Of a stretch of DNA of 64,000 bases, positions 23,047 to 35,034 are shown piece after piece. The notes under the pieces were generated by a model, which made no database searches, had not been told where the DNA came from, and saw nothing but the letters and a program-made list of their open reading frames with translations. Position 1 is the first letter of the stretch. Every line of letters starts with the position of its first letter. The translations under genes were made by a program, and so were the position numbers. The DNA comes from Siniperca chuatsi (taxonomy: Eukaryota; Chordata; Actinopteri; Centrarchiformes; Sinipercidae): contig NC_058052.1 of NCBI RefSeq assembly GCF_020085105.1, forward strand, positions 8,479,733 to 8,543,732, read 5' to 3'.

Positions 23047-26000
23047 TCATGCCTCAAATCGACTGTAAACTTTCCTCTCCTTCCTCATGCTTTGAATCCT
23101 CTCCAGCAGCTTCTCACGCTCCTGATTAGACTTAGGCTGTCCTCTGCTGAGTGACTTGATCCCTCTTTCTTTCTCCCTTTCGGCATTTTTGTCAGCTTTG
23201 TCTTCTTTCTCATCATCAGTGACAGGAGACTCTTTGGTAGCCTCGTTCCTGCTTTGGCTATTAGCAGAAATCTGCTCTAGAAGCAGCTTTGTATCGTCTC
23301 TGAGGTTGCTGCTTGAGAGCACATTGGCTGTTGATGAGTGGTAGCGAGACTGGTTTGATTTTGGCTGCTTGGACTGTGGTGATGGAGCAACAACTTCATC
23401 TGATGTGGTCTCTAGCAGTTTGGAGCAGTTATTTTGCCTTACTTGGTCATTTGTATTCTCACTGCAGACCGATTCCTGTTTAGTAATTTTATTAACCTTA
23501 TTTGCGGCCTCTGTATCATCTGTTTTTTTCTCACCATTGTCAGGCATTTCAGGCTCTTTGCTTACTTCATTCTGACTGTCCATCCTACTATTTTCAGCAG
23601 GTACAGGTGGCTCTGAAGGGTGGGTTTCAGAAGTCACAGATTCAGGTGTTTTGCATGGCAGATCAGGCTCTGGTGGGACTTCTGAGGTAGGCTCAGTTGG
23701 GCTAGAAGTTTCTGTTGATTGGAGCATTGGAGTTTCATTTGAGTCTGTTGTAACCTGCTTGGGAAGAGAGTTCTTGTCTGAGGGGCTGTGCAATGCAGAC
23801 AATGTTTTTTCAGTCTTAGGGGACAAAACTACACCAACTGACTCAATTAGAGGAGAAGAACATGATACTATTTCAGCAGGAGTGGGAGTGACAGGTCCTG
23901 GCAGATTAAGTTCGGAGGGAAGGGTCGCTTGTATTGGTACATCTTGAGGAGATGCAGCTGTTTCTGACTGGGAAGCAATAGGAGTAAAGCCTGGATGGAC
24001 AGGAGAACTTGTTTCTGCTGTGGAATGCTCAGGTGGAAGGTCTGCTGGGGAGGGGGTAGGAGTAATAGTTTCATTTTGATCAGATCTGGATTTACTTTCC
24101 AGATCAGATACATTAGGTAAACATGACTCAGGCAATGAAGGGCTAAGGCCAGGAGGTGTGCTATCAGCTTTGACATCCTTTGATAATCCAAGAACCTCAC
24201 ATTCTTCTCCCACACCCTTGTGGTTTTCTGATTCAGCATCTTTTTCTGAAGGTGTAGGAGCACAAGATTCTTCAGAGTCTGTCTTTGTAGTGGACTGTAA
24301 TGAGGATGTGTTTGGCTCTGAATCAGCAGCATATGTGCCAGGAGAAATATCAGTTTCCACTTGTGCAGAGTCAACTGCTGAAGGGGTCTCAGGTGACGTC
24401 AATTGGGAAACAGAATCTAGATGAGCTTGGGTAGATTCTGTTTGGCTGATAGAAGAAGCTGTAGATTTTTCCGAAGTTTCCTCAACTGATTTGGAGGGTT
24501 CTCCTGGTGGGGGGCTGACAGATTCCTGTGCATTTGGGGACAATATGCTGGAAGTTAGGGCTGAGCTTGAGTCATCTGGGGTAACAATAAAAGATATGGG
24601 CTCTGCTGGAGTGGAAAGAGGAACAGAACTAGAGAGTGAAGGACTTGGACTGATCTGTGAACCAGAATCTGGCAGAATGTGATCAGAGGAAGAGCTTTGT
24701 ACTGATGGGTTAGAAGAGCTGAATTCTGATCCAGTGTGCTGTTCAGATAGCTGTGGAGAAGAGGAGATGCTGGTTTCTAACTGAACTGATTCAGGATTTT
24801 GGGTGTTAGAATCCAATGCAGAAAATGCAGAAGATGGTGCTACCTCCACTGGATTGGAAATGTGTGAGCTAGTGTGCTTTAAGGTAGAATCAAGGCATGG
24901 GCTTTCCCTTTCAGCAGTAACTTGTGCAAGAGAAGGAACATTAGCAGGAGTAGCATTTGTTGGTGTAGGTGGATGACCGGGGCTACTCTTTGTTACAGCA
25001 GAATTTGACAGTTTTGGTTCTTCTGGTGGTTTGCTCTGAGGTGCTTCTGTTTCTGCAGAAACAGGCAGAGTTGCTGCAGACTGGCTGTTCTTCAGCTCTA
25101 TCTTCTCTGAATCTCTGGTTTGTTCTTCTTTACAGCTTTGGGAGTTATTGGGATCATTCTTGACCAGACTGTCCTCTTTGGTAATCTTATCACTGCCATC
25201 TAAAGATAGACTGACTGACTCGCATGCATCTGTAGATTCTGTTTTTCCTGCATCCTCTGCAGTAGCATTTTTTTCCGATAAACCCTCAGATGCTGAAGTA
25301 TCAGCCATCTTTTCTGAGGTTTCTTTTGGTACAGGTTCCTCCTTTTTAACAGTAGTATTGTTTTTTAGTTCAGTTGGTGGTTTCATTGGAACCTTCTCTT
25401 TGCTCTTTTTAGCTTCTGCAGCCTTGGCAGATTTGCGTTTTGCTGCCAACTCTTTGAAAAACATGAGCCTCTTATCAGGATCACTCATATCTACATACAA
25501 TGGACTGGTGAGCAAAGATTTGGGTGGTTGTGTTGGTTGATCAGTTTTTGGCTGTTCAGCTTCAGAAGGCTTGGATTGGGGCATTGATGGTGAAGATGGT
25601 GCTTGCTCTACATCTGGCAGTTTTAATAACTCTTGTACTTCATGTTTTTCTGAAAGATCCTTTGAATTTTCGTCCTTTGATGAATCTTTATCATCTGCTT
25701 TACTGTTTCCATCACCTGGTTTGGATGAGTCAGTGGCAGAGTTATCAAAAGTGGCTGACCTTATGTAACGGCTCCATTCAAATGGTTCTCTAGACCTCTT
25801 TTTCCCCAAAACTTGAGAAACAAAAGGCAGTTTTGTCTGTTCGGCCTCATTTTTGTCACTTTCCTGATCCTGTTGGCCTGGAGCAGTTTTGGTATCTTGA
25901 GAAGTATGCTGCTGCTCCAGAGAGCTGAATATCAGAGAGGACCTTAACCTAGAGCTCCTCTGTACTGCTGCATTGTATTTTCTACGGAACGAGTCCTCCC

Positions 26001-29000
26001 TTTGAACAACAGCAGTTTTTGGTTCCTTTTGCTCGGCCTCCTCTGTCTTTTCCCCTTCAGTTGTGGATGATGATTCTAAAGGTGTTGGTATTTTGATTTC
26101 TGCTGCCAGTGCAGTAGGTTCATCAGGCAATTTCTTTGTCTGCTCTCGTGCAGTGGTTTTGGCATAACTTGGCATCTGACTTGCCCTGGGTATTGTAGGA
26201 ACCTTAAACTCTCTGACATTAGTGATTTTAGGGACTGATAAATCTATGCCTGGTGCTGTTTGCTGTATGAGGTTAGAGGGCTCTTCAAAAGGATCTGGTG
26301 CATTAGGTGGCACCGATGGCAGGCCTTCATCTCCTTGATTATCATATGCACTGAGGTATGACCTAATCCTCCAGTTTCTTAGCCCCTGTTTCACCATAGG
26401 ATCCTTGTGGACAGTGTTAGGCTCCTGGAAAAACTGCTTCTGATCAGTTGGATTTGAGGGGGTGGGAGACGTTTGACAGGCATATAGCTGGCCTAAACTC
26501 AATCTTCTAGGGTGAGATGAACTAAATGGTAAATCTGCTGCAGGTGGTAATTTCTCTGAGCCCTGGTCAAAGTCTACATTTCTGGTAGATGATAAATAGT
26601 TAAGCACAGGGTCAAAGTTATCAGGTGGTCCCATCTCTTGTGGTAATCCAGGTTCAGAATATTGATCTGCTGAATGATAGTCTTGGTTCCAGAACTTGTC
26701 ATAGCCACTGTAATCTGCTTCTTTTTCTGTTCCTGGTCCTGGATACAGCAGCTGCCCCCTGTGAAACTGACTTCCCTGGTTCTCAGGTTCTGGCATTCCC
26801 TGTTGCTGCAGGAATGGGTAAGAATATCTAGCATGAACACCTTCAGCATAACTGTGACGTTGGAAGGCAGGATTTTCCTTCATAGGCATCCTGGAGGGGC
26901 CCTGATCAAAAGACGGATCCATGCATGATTGCTTGGATGGAAACCTGCTGTACATATCTGCAGGGCCGTGCAAGGATTCCTGCCTTTTAAGGGGCATCAT
27001 TCTCCAATCCATATCCATACGTTCATCATAGGAATGTCTTGCCCATTCCTCTGGATGAGCGGTGTCCAATGATAGAAATTTCCTTGGCTCTCTGTACAGT
27101 GAAGTTATTTCACTTGTGAACTGCCTCTTTTGTAAAAGGCTAAAATCTTCCATTGGAGCGACCACATTTTCAATCATCAGCGGTTGGGACTGAGCAAACA
27201 GAATACGAAACTCTTCATCAAAGGTCGATACAAGCTGTCCAAGGAAAAGGTGTGCCATACAGCGGTGGAGCTTCTCAAAAGACCACATGAAGCTGGACAA
27301 AAGACATGACAATAAGTAAGAATTAATCAATTGCATGTTAGTTCATTATTCAAACAGATACAAACTGAATATATTCATAAAAACATAAATTAATCGCTTA
27401 AATCCTTATGTGGTATGAAGTGTAGAGGTATGGCTTTCTGTGGCAGTTTTGAATGGGCTCACCTGTAGTTTCCACTCAGCACAGCCCTGCAGTCTGTCAA
27501 CAAGAAGCGATCCATCATCTGACCTTTGAAGGACTTCCCTGAGCGGCAGTGATACGTGATGCCAGACACTGTTCTCACACGTAAAAACTGCAAGACACAC
27601 ATCAAATCACCTAAAGATGAATATTAAGCTGAAGCAGTACATATAGTGGTATTAATGTTTTAATTGCAATCCAAGCTAGGTGGCAGCATTGCGCTACCAC
27701 TTCCAAAATAGGGAAATAGAAAATGGCTGCATTTCAAGTTCCCTTTTACAGTAATATGCAGTGATTGCATTTTATATCAATGGGAAAATACTATCTATAT
27801 TTACTGTATATATCAGGGACAATACATTAACATCAATTTGATGTAAATGTGTCAGATTTGTTCAAATGGCTAAATTTAATCTGAGCAGGCACGTAAAAAC
27901 TGACAAACAAGATAAAGCTACACACAAGAAAAAAACATCATAGGCAGCCTTGAGGTTTATCGCTATGATATATATATATATATTTTATGATATATAGCAT
28001 GTGAGATTCACATTGCTGGACAAAGTAAGATGAAGGTGTTATTAAATAACTTGTTCACTGTTGTTTAATACATTTCTAATAGTTCTAATAGTTCTCTCAA
28101 GTCAGTTGCATGCCAGCCAAGTGATGTTCGGAAAGAAAAGGCTGATATGTTTTCTTTATTTGTAAGATGAGTCACCTCTAGCAACAGCTGAAGTTTACCT
28201 ACTGTTCTTAAGTTATGTTAATATGGATGGAATATATATATGGAATATATATATATATATTTTTTTTATTTATTTATTTTTTTGTTAATGTCAACTTAAC
28301 CCATGAAAAAAGACCACAACCAACCGTGTGTTAGTTTGTCTCTCAATACTTTGTGACTTCCCTACTCTGTCTTTGGCTCTCAGCCCCAAACCCATTTGTT
28401 CCTACTGAAGATGTAAATCTTTAAAAATGGGTCACAAATACAGTATATAGCTGGTCACTGTAGTATTTAGCAAATGTTTCTCAAATCAGGAGTAAGTAGG
28501 GCATTTGTTGGGGACTATTTTCAGCTGCAGATTAATACACATTTGGTGCTCTAGTGAGTATTTACAGCAGCAGAACAGTGACTATAGTGCCCATGTTCAT
28601 CGTAATAAAGGAGAACATGAAACCCAGTGAAACATTGTGGTTCAATAATATGTTTCAAAGAGTTTTTCAAGCTCTATGGCACAGAGAAATAATCTACATC
28701 AAACTTCAGATACACAGACAGTTCCCTGTTAGAAGGATCAAATAATTGTTGTTTTTGATCTTTTTGTTGCAAATAGGATTTTACAGAATATCACCATTTA
28801 TGCTTTAAGCATTTAAAAATCTACTGTAACATTGCATCAGCATATTTCATGTTTTTCAGCTTCTGTAGTCAAACTGTAGTCAAACTGAGATGAATATTAA
28901 AGTAGTTAGTTAAATGTTACTGCATTCATAACTTGGTTGGAACCTGTGTGCTATGGTGAGTGGGCTGAGCTGACTGGAAGTATATGAAAGAAAGGGAAAG

Positions 29001-29853
29001 AAATGTAATACAATTTAAATGTGTAAGCAGCCTTTTCTGTTTTGTTTATTGAATTGAATAGAATTGAATTATAATACAGCTTTATTACAGTGCCTGTACC
29101 TAAATGTACATTTTTTTAAAGGACTATGTACTCACTTGAATGCTCTGGAGATTGACCCTGCAGTTGGACACCATGTTGACGAAGTGATGTGCATTCTGCT
29201 TGTCTAGAATAATGTAGACGGCAACATTCCTCTTGGCAGCATTGAGAATATCCGCAAACATGTCAACATCAGTAAACATGTCCATCACTATAGCAATCAC
29301 CTGAAGACAGAAGAGACCAATGTAAAAACAACACTGTCAGGAGAATGACACTTCAAAGACAAGTTTGGCATGAAGTTTCCTTCCATCAAGAAAGTGAAAG
29401 ATCAACCTGCTGAGCATTCTTGATAAGTCGTCGGGCCTGCTCCTTGATACTTGGCATGTCAGGCTCAGGGGGGTTGACCAGAGTGGTGACCTCTGTGGGG
29501 ACCCCAATGAAGTGATGCAGCTGAGGCCAGCCAAGGTCCAAACCTGGGGCGTCCAGGTCAGAGTGAATCGGCCAATAAGTGTCTGAGGAGCCATCTACCC
29601 CAGTCTCTAGAAAAGGTCGTTCTGGATGGCTGCTCTGCTCAGGGACCTGAACAGAGCTCTGAATATAATGAAGCTCAGGTGAGGACAGGAAGTCCACCAC
29701 ATCTGCGTTTTGGAGGAACTGATAGTATCCCTCCAAGTCCTCCTCAATCAGTGCGTCAATAGCCAAGCGGTACTCTTCCCGATAGTGAGGAGGGAGGTAG
29801 TTGGGGTCCAGAGGGTTATCCCCAGCAGAGGAACACTGAGAGCGACGCGCCAT
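23047..29853 (-). CDS. fam83h: FAM83H, CK1-binding keratin scaffold, complete
   Basis: Exons low to high: 23047-27292, 27463-27587, 29136-29300, 29407-29853; 4983 nt, 1660 aa (human 1179). FAM83H binds casein kinase 1 and recruits it to keratin filaments; in humans, last-exon truncations cause amelogenesis imperfecta. The N-terminal DUF1669 (about residues 15-285, pseudo-phospholipase D fold) reads MARRSQCSSAGDNPLDPNYL, then DGSSDTYWPI, GLDLGWP, VMDMFTDVDMF and SGNYSFMWSFEKLHR. The F-x-x-x-F-x-x-x-F motif FDEEFRILF falls at residues 270-278, the same numbers as in human. The rest is Ser/Thr/Pro/Glu-rich and disordered, with a conserved patch (QRSSRLRSSLIF) and a conserved C-terminus (NLRDDTK..LEQISA, then RMRKE-like IQSMRKERKVYSRFEA). 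The chain ends right there, so the extra human C-terminal tail is absent. The start-codon exon has an acceptor 8 bases upstream of the ATG, giving a spliced 5' UTR. Confidence 0.95.
28237..28262. repeat. (AT)n microsatellite in fam83h intron
   Basis: Short AT-dinucleotide tract followed by a T-rich run in the 1.5-kb intron between exons 27463-27587 and 29136-29300. Another short TA tract lies at about 27969-27981. The rest of that intron shows no exon-like sequence. Confidence 0.5.
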
Positions 29854-29959
29854 ACTGTAGTCTAAAGAGAGGGCGAGGGTAAAAGGAGACATATGATTAA
29901 TGCACTGTATATAAAATGAATCATTTTCACATTACACATCTGTTTCAGTGTCAGAATAC

Positions 29960-30290
29960 CAGCTAGATAGTTCAGAATGATAATTCAATTGATCAAAAAT
30001 GAATCTGCAACAATTTTGATAATCAGTTAACTGTTAAAAATCCTTTTTCAAGCAAATATTTGCTGTTTCCAGCTTCTCAGATATGATTATTTACTGTTTT
30101 TCTATGTCTTATATGATAGTAAATTGGATATCTTTCGGTTTTGGACAGTTTGTCAAAAAAAAAACAAAAAAACACAAGACATTTTGAGGACATCCCCTTG
30201 GGCTTGGGCTCTGGGAACTTGTGATTCTCTGACATCTTATGGACCAAATGATTTATCGATAGAGAAAATGAGCATAGTTTGTTGTCTTTT
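29960..30290. mobile_element. Decayed hAT-type MITE
   Basis: Carries the same order of words as the better copy at 61766-62063 (AATCAGTTAACTG-like end, 'gctgtttccagcttctcagat', 'ctgggaacttgtgattctctgacat', 'gatttatcgataga'), but both terminal repeats are degraded. Lies in the first intron of fam83h. Confidence 0.45.
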
Positions 30291-31036
30291 AGAGAATTAT
30301 ATTGTGATACACATCCTGTTGTCATTTTACACAATTATTTGTATGTAGTGCACAACAGTGGCACAAAGTTAATTGGACTGAGCATCATTTGGACTATTTC
30401 ATATGTGATTTTGCATCCATTTGCCATGCTATGATATATATTATCAGAAAAATTATCTTATTAATATAATGCTATTTATTCCAACCATGTCACCCAGCCC
30501 TACAGCTAATTTCACCCTAAAAACCTTAAATGAAAGGGTTTAACTCATTCTGCTCAGATATGTAGCTTCCATACAAGAGATGGAGCCCTTTCCACCGGGA
30601 TCCTCTCAGTTATATTTCAGTAGCCTACTTGTAGGAGCACAATGAATGAGAGAAGATGGACTCAGGACAGATGGGTTAAGGGTGTGGCTCCTCCCTTTGG
30701 CCAAAGATCTCTCCATTTGCAAGTTCATGTAAAGCCACAAATATGAGAAGTGCCGACGGGAAACATCACAGTCCAAACGAAACACCAAAAAAAAAAAAAA
30801 ACCCACAGACAAGTCAGGACAACGAACTACACAGAATAAATCACTCATTAAGCGGCTGTTGTTGCTAAAAGTCCAATCCAGAGTGTATCTACAAACTTTT
30901 TGTTTCACTTGTCCGAAAACACTGTAAGGTAACCCTGTAGCACAAGTCAACATGCGCTGGCCATATGTTAAACTTCATATCCTAAACTCCGTAGGCCTAT
31001 TCATAAAACCGTGCAGGCCTACTTTGGTCAACTTAC

Positions 31037-31180
31037 CCTGTGATATCTAGTCGTCAAGCTTTTCGTCGGTTAAACTTTAAGCCAGTCATCTTGCCTTCCT
31101 CGCTATGTTCTCCGCCACAACTGCGCCGTTCTTCTAGTCCAGGTGGGACTTGTCGAAAGTTTTCTGTTACATTGCTTTCC
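31037..31180 (-). other. fam83h: Likely non-coding first exon of fam83h
   Basis: On the minus strand the sequence TATCACAGG is followed by a perfect GTAAGT donor at 31036. It pairs with the acceptor just upstream of the start codon (CTTTAG at 29862). The upstream exon end is a guess. Confidence 0.4.
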
Positions 31181-31768
31181 CCCCGTCACCCAGCTAAACC
31201 AGTTTATTGTCATGCTTGAGGCATGTTGGCGAGAATGTTATAGAGACAGAGCACACAGAGAAAACCCGCTGTCGACAAATCTCGCCCCGCCTCGGCTGTA
31301 GCTCCACAGTTTGTTCACTTCTGCTCTTGACAGCTCTGTGTCCATGCTTGTCCCGAGGAAGCTGAACTCTGCACATCTGTTATCTGTCTGCTGAAGCTAG
31401 TAACTGACGTTACTGCTGCTATCAACTGTGATGAAACTGCCCAGTGGCTAATTAACGGCACATCAGGCAGTGCTTGGCTGCTCCATAAACCCCTGTACTC
31501 ATATTCATGAATGACATTCTCACTTGCCTCCCTCCTTTAAATGTATAAACTTTATTGTGTAATATCTGGAAAAAAATATTACAGTGTCGTTCTTTTGTAT
31601 TAAATTAAGTATAGACGGATAGAGCTAGGCCTTCTGTCATACAAAGTGACCAAAAGGACAAGACTTTCTAATGAGGTACTCTAGAAAGGGTTTATAAGCT
31701 GTAACTAATTTAGCTTTTTTAATGGTTAATAAATAATTTACTAAAGCTTTTTAGATCAGTTATTAGCT

Positions 31769-31770
<2 letters not shown>

Positions 31771-31804
<34 letters not shown>
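31771..31804. repeat. (AAT)n microsatellite
   Basis: Perfect AAT/TAA trinucleotide array of about 11 units. Confidence 0.85.
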
Positions 31805-33823
31805 TATGGTAAACTATGTGGCAATAACTTTGTGGTAGTTTGATTAATTGCAAATTTATTTGGTCATATCTACCACTAAAGCACAATATGAACTAAAATA
31901 AGGTAACTATTGTAGGCCTCTATATGTTTCAGTTTATATTTTGTGTACATGGTCCGTGTTCCTAAATACATTTTTGCTTAGTTAAATCACCAAAAACTAA
32001 TGATTAACTTTTGTATATGCAAAAAACGGTGGTCAGTAGGGGCCCACAGCTCATTTTTGCCCAGGGGCCCCATAGCAAATGATTCCAGTCCTGCTTAAAT
32101 GACGACTTATCGGACAATACTTTGAAAAAGGGTGGCACCTAATTAAAGGCATTAAAAAGTCATACCTAATCATAATTGCATTTGGAGAGGAGGTTGAATA
32201 GCAATAGATAATTAAATTATCTATTATCTATAACCTCAAACCTCTTAATGTGATGAGGATATCAACAAACAATGGAGGTGAGGATGATTATTATAAAGAC
32301 TACGCTGCCATCCTTTGATGAAGGCGTAGTCTACTAACACAAACAAAAGAGTGGAGCAGGAGAAGGTGGCCAGAACAAAGCCAGAAAGCCTGCAGGAAAG
32401 GCTTCTTCTGCCAACATGCATGCTTTAGTTTATTTTCATGGTTCATTAACAATCTGTCTTGCACCATTTACAATAATGCCCACAGACTGAAATAACATTA
32501 TCTCACCAGAGAGGCTGCGATGTGTCGTTACTCTGTGGTTTAGTGAGTGTGCATGTGGAAACCTGGAGGAAGGTCATCTGTATTTCCAAGAAAGGACCTT
32601 GTAGCACATATTTTCTGAAACCATTAAAGGAGAGAGTGAGAGAGAGAAAGACTGAATACAATGATTTTCCTTTAATGGTTGCTCCACACTAAGACCAAAA
32701 GTAGCCTGGTCAGGATGAAATCTGATGTAACTAAAATAAAGGAAGTGATGCAACGCAGCTACTCAAGTGAATACTAGAAGACAATCCTGCATTGTTCCCT
32801 TCAGGCACCACCCATGGCACACAGAGGAGCAGCTGGAATAGAAACATCAAAATGAATGTTCACCAAGTTCATAGATAGTTGCTACACTACATACCACAGG
32901 GCATCATTCACCGCTGCATTCTTTTAACCCCCGTTGCTCTCAGAAAAACACACATTTGGTGTCCTGCCTTTTGGTTTTGTGACTGACAGCTCTGATTACG
33001 AAACATGAACTTGGCCAAACACTGAATCAGAGCTGGAACCCTCCCCCTTCATAAAACATCTCCAGGAATGTATGAATCAAACAAACACACAAAGTGTAAC
33101 CAATTTATTATGTGATAACACAATGTCCTTCAAAATGAACCTTTATTGTTAAAAGTGAACAAAGACACAGTATCCCTTGGGGTAAACACATAGTAGACAA
33201 AAGAGTAGATTAGATTATACTGATAACTGTGGAGGCACACATGGAGGCCTTGTAGAATAAGTCTGGTTTACTCTAAGTCTTAAGAGATACAGTTCATAAT
33301 GTGCATGCCTGTTAGACACAGTCTTATACACCTGGTCAGATTTATGACATTTTACTGTACACAGTACATTTGATCAAACTGAGGGCTGTGCTTCCAATAT
33401 GCCACATGTACTGTAATAAAGACTATTATCCTGCTGAATAACTGTCGACATCTTTCACACCAATGCAGATGTGACAGATGCCAACCTTACAGGTTTGGGT
33501 TTCAACGACCATCCAGCGTGCATCCCATGACCCCATGAAATGAAAGCAAAACAGAACCATGAAGCTCCCATGTATTTCCTGAAAGAGCTCAGCAAATAAA
33601 ATATTTATTTAATAAAATATTGAGTACTGTACTTGTAGCTGGTCATGTGAATATAATCTTTAAACTTTTGGTGTGGGTGAATGAACGGTCACACAGTGGA
33701 AGGGTGGGGTCGGACCAGGGTTGGACAGGTGTCGGCAGGTCTTTTTTAATATGGGCACTCACGTGCCTAAACAAATGACAAAAGAAGATGGTTTTTAGCA
33801 ACGCTAGCTGCATGACTCTAGGG

Positions 33824-34262
33824 ATGGCAATGTCGGTCAGTTGGTGTGTCCACTACAATTTTTGGATAGATTGTCATGACATTTTGTACAGGCATTCATG
33901 GTCCTCAGAGGATGAATCTGACTGTGATGATACACTGACTTTTCCTCTAGCGCCACCATGAGTTTGACATTTGTGTTTTTTTATACTGAAATGTCTCAAC
34001 AACATGGATGGATGGATTGCCATGAATTTATACTTTTCATCTAGTGCCATCGTCAGGTTGAAGTTTGAATGTGTCCAATACTTTGGTTTATGACTAAATA
34101 CCTGCAAAACTAATGATATTCCCATCAAATGTTAGCATGCTAACAAGCTAAACTAAGATGGTGAACATGGTAAACATTATACCTGTAAAAAACATCAGCA
34201 TTTTAGCATTGTCTTTGTGAGCATATTAGCACGCTGATGTTAGCATTTAACTTACAGCCTCT
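33824..34262. repeat. Dispersed teleost repeat
   Basis: Contains the block 'gattgtcatgacattttgta', 'ggatgaatctgactgtgatg', 'tgttagcatgctaacaagct' and 'cacgctgatgttagcattta', a word order that recurs across percomorph genomes. No ORF and no clear terminal repeats. Family not named. Confidence 0.5.
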
Positions 34263-34911
34263 AGCATAGAGTGGACTCCATCTACAGATTATCAATGTGC
34301 AAGTTTTAAACGGAATAATTTGTATCTTTGGTCAGAAGAACGACTGAACAGCCGCTGTTAAAATACTTGTATTCCGCAGTACCACCGCTTTTTTGTTTAC
34401 CTATGGAAGTATGTGTTCATCTTTTGTTTATAACATGTCTCTAGGCTTTTGTCGTGCTGATAAGGAGAGAGCAGGAGAAGGAAGAGGATGGGAAAACAAA
34501 GGAAAAAGGAAGAGCTGCAGAATCCATTTGATGCATCATTTGATGGAGCGAACAGGAAGTCTTAGCAGTTCTCAAGGAGGTGAGCTCATGCTTGCCTAGA
34601 GAGATGATGAAGGTGGAATTAAGAGGACGATGAATTAGCACAGTTACAAATGAGTCCAAGTCACTAGACTTGGACTATTACTTGCAGTGTGGTCATGACC
34701 ATGTCCATAAGTACATAATCAACCAGTGATTCAGTTTGTACATGATTTAAAAGTAGAGGAGAACTCATTTAATTTGATTTTAGATTAGTAAATGTGTGAG
34801 AGACCACCCTTATCATTAGAGGAGAAGACAGGCTCCTCTATACTTGTCACTTGGCAAATTCCACAGATGATTGTATTCCCACAACATTTTGTGATACTGT
34901 TCACCTTTCAG

Positions 34912-35034
34912 CCCTCCTGCAATGGGGTTTGATGGCAGTGATCACTCTGCAGCTTTTTGTCAGAGGAAGCTGGGGGGAGGGTTGTCCAGCCCATCACCTC
35001 ACTGGTGGAGAAAGGAGCAGATATAAATACACAG
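34912..35034 (+). other. Exon-like open stretch, unassigned
   Basis: Flanked by a good acceptor (CACCTTTCAG) and a donor (ACACAG then GTGAGA). In one frame it is open and reads a hydrophobic, signal-like MAVITLQLFVRGSWG followed by EGCPAHHLTGGERSRYKYTG. No partner exons were found on either side, so it may be chance or a relic exon. Confidence 0.15.

Noticed and set aside
23156-25793. Many plus-strand ORFs of 60-130 codons
   Set aside because: They are antisense shadows of the fam83h last exon, whose Ser-rich minus-strand frame gives few stops on the other strand.
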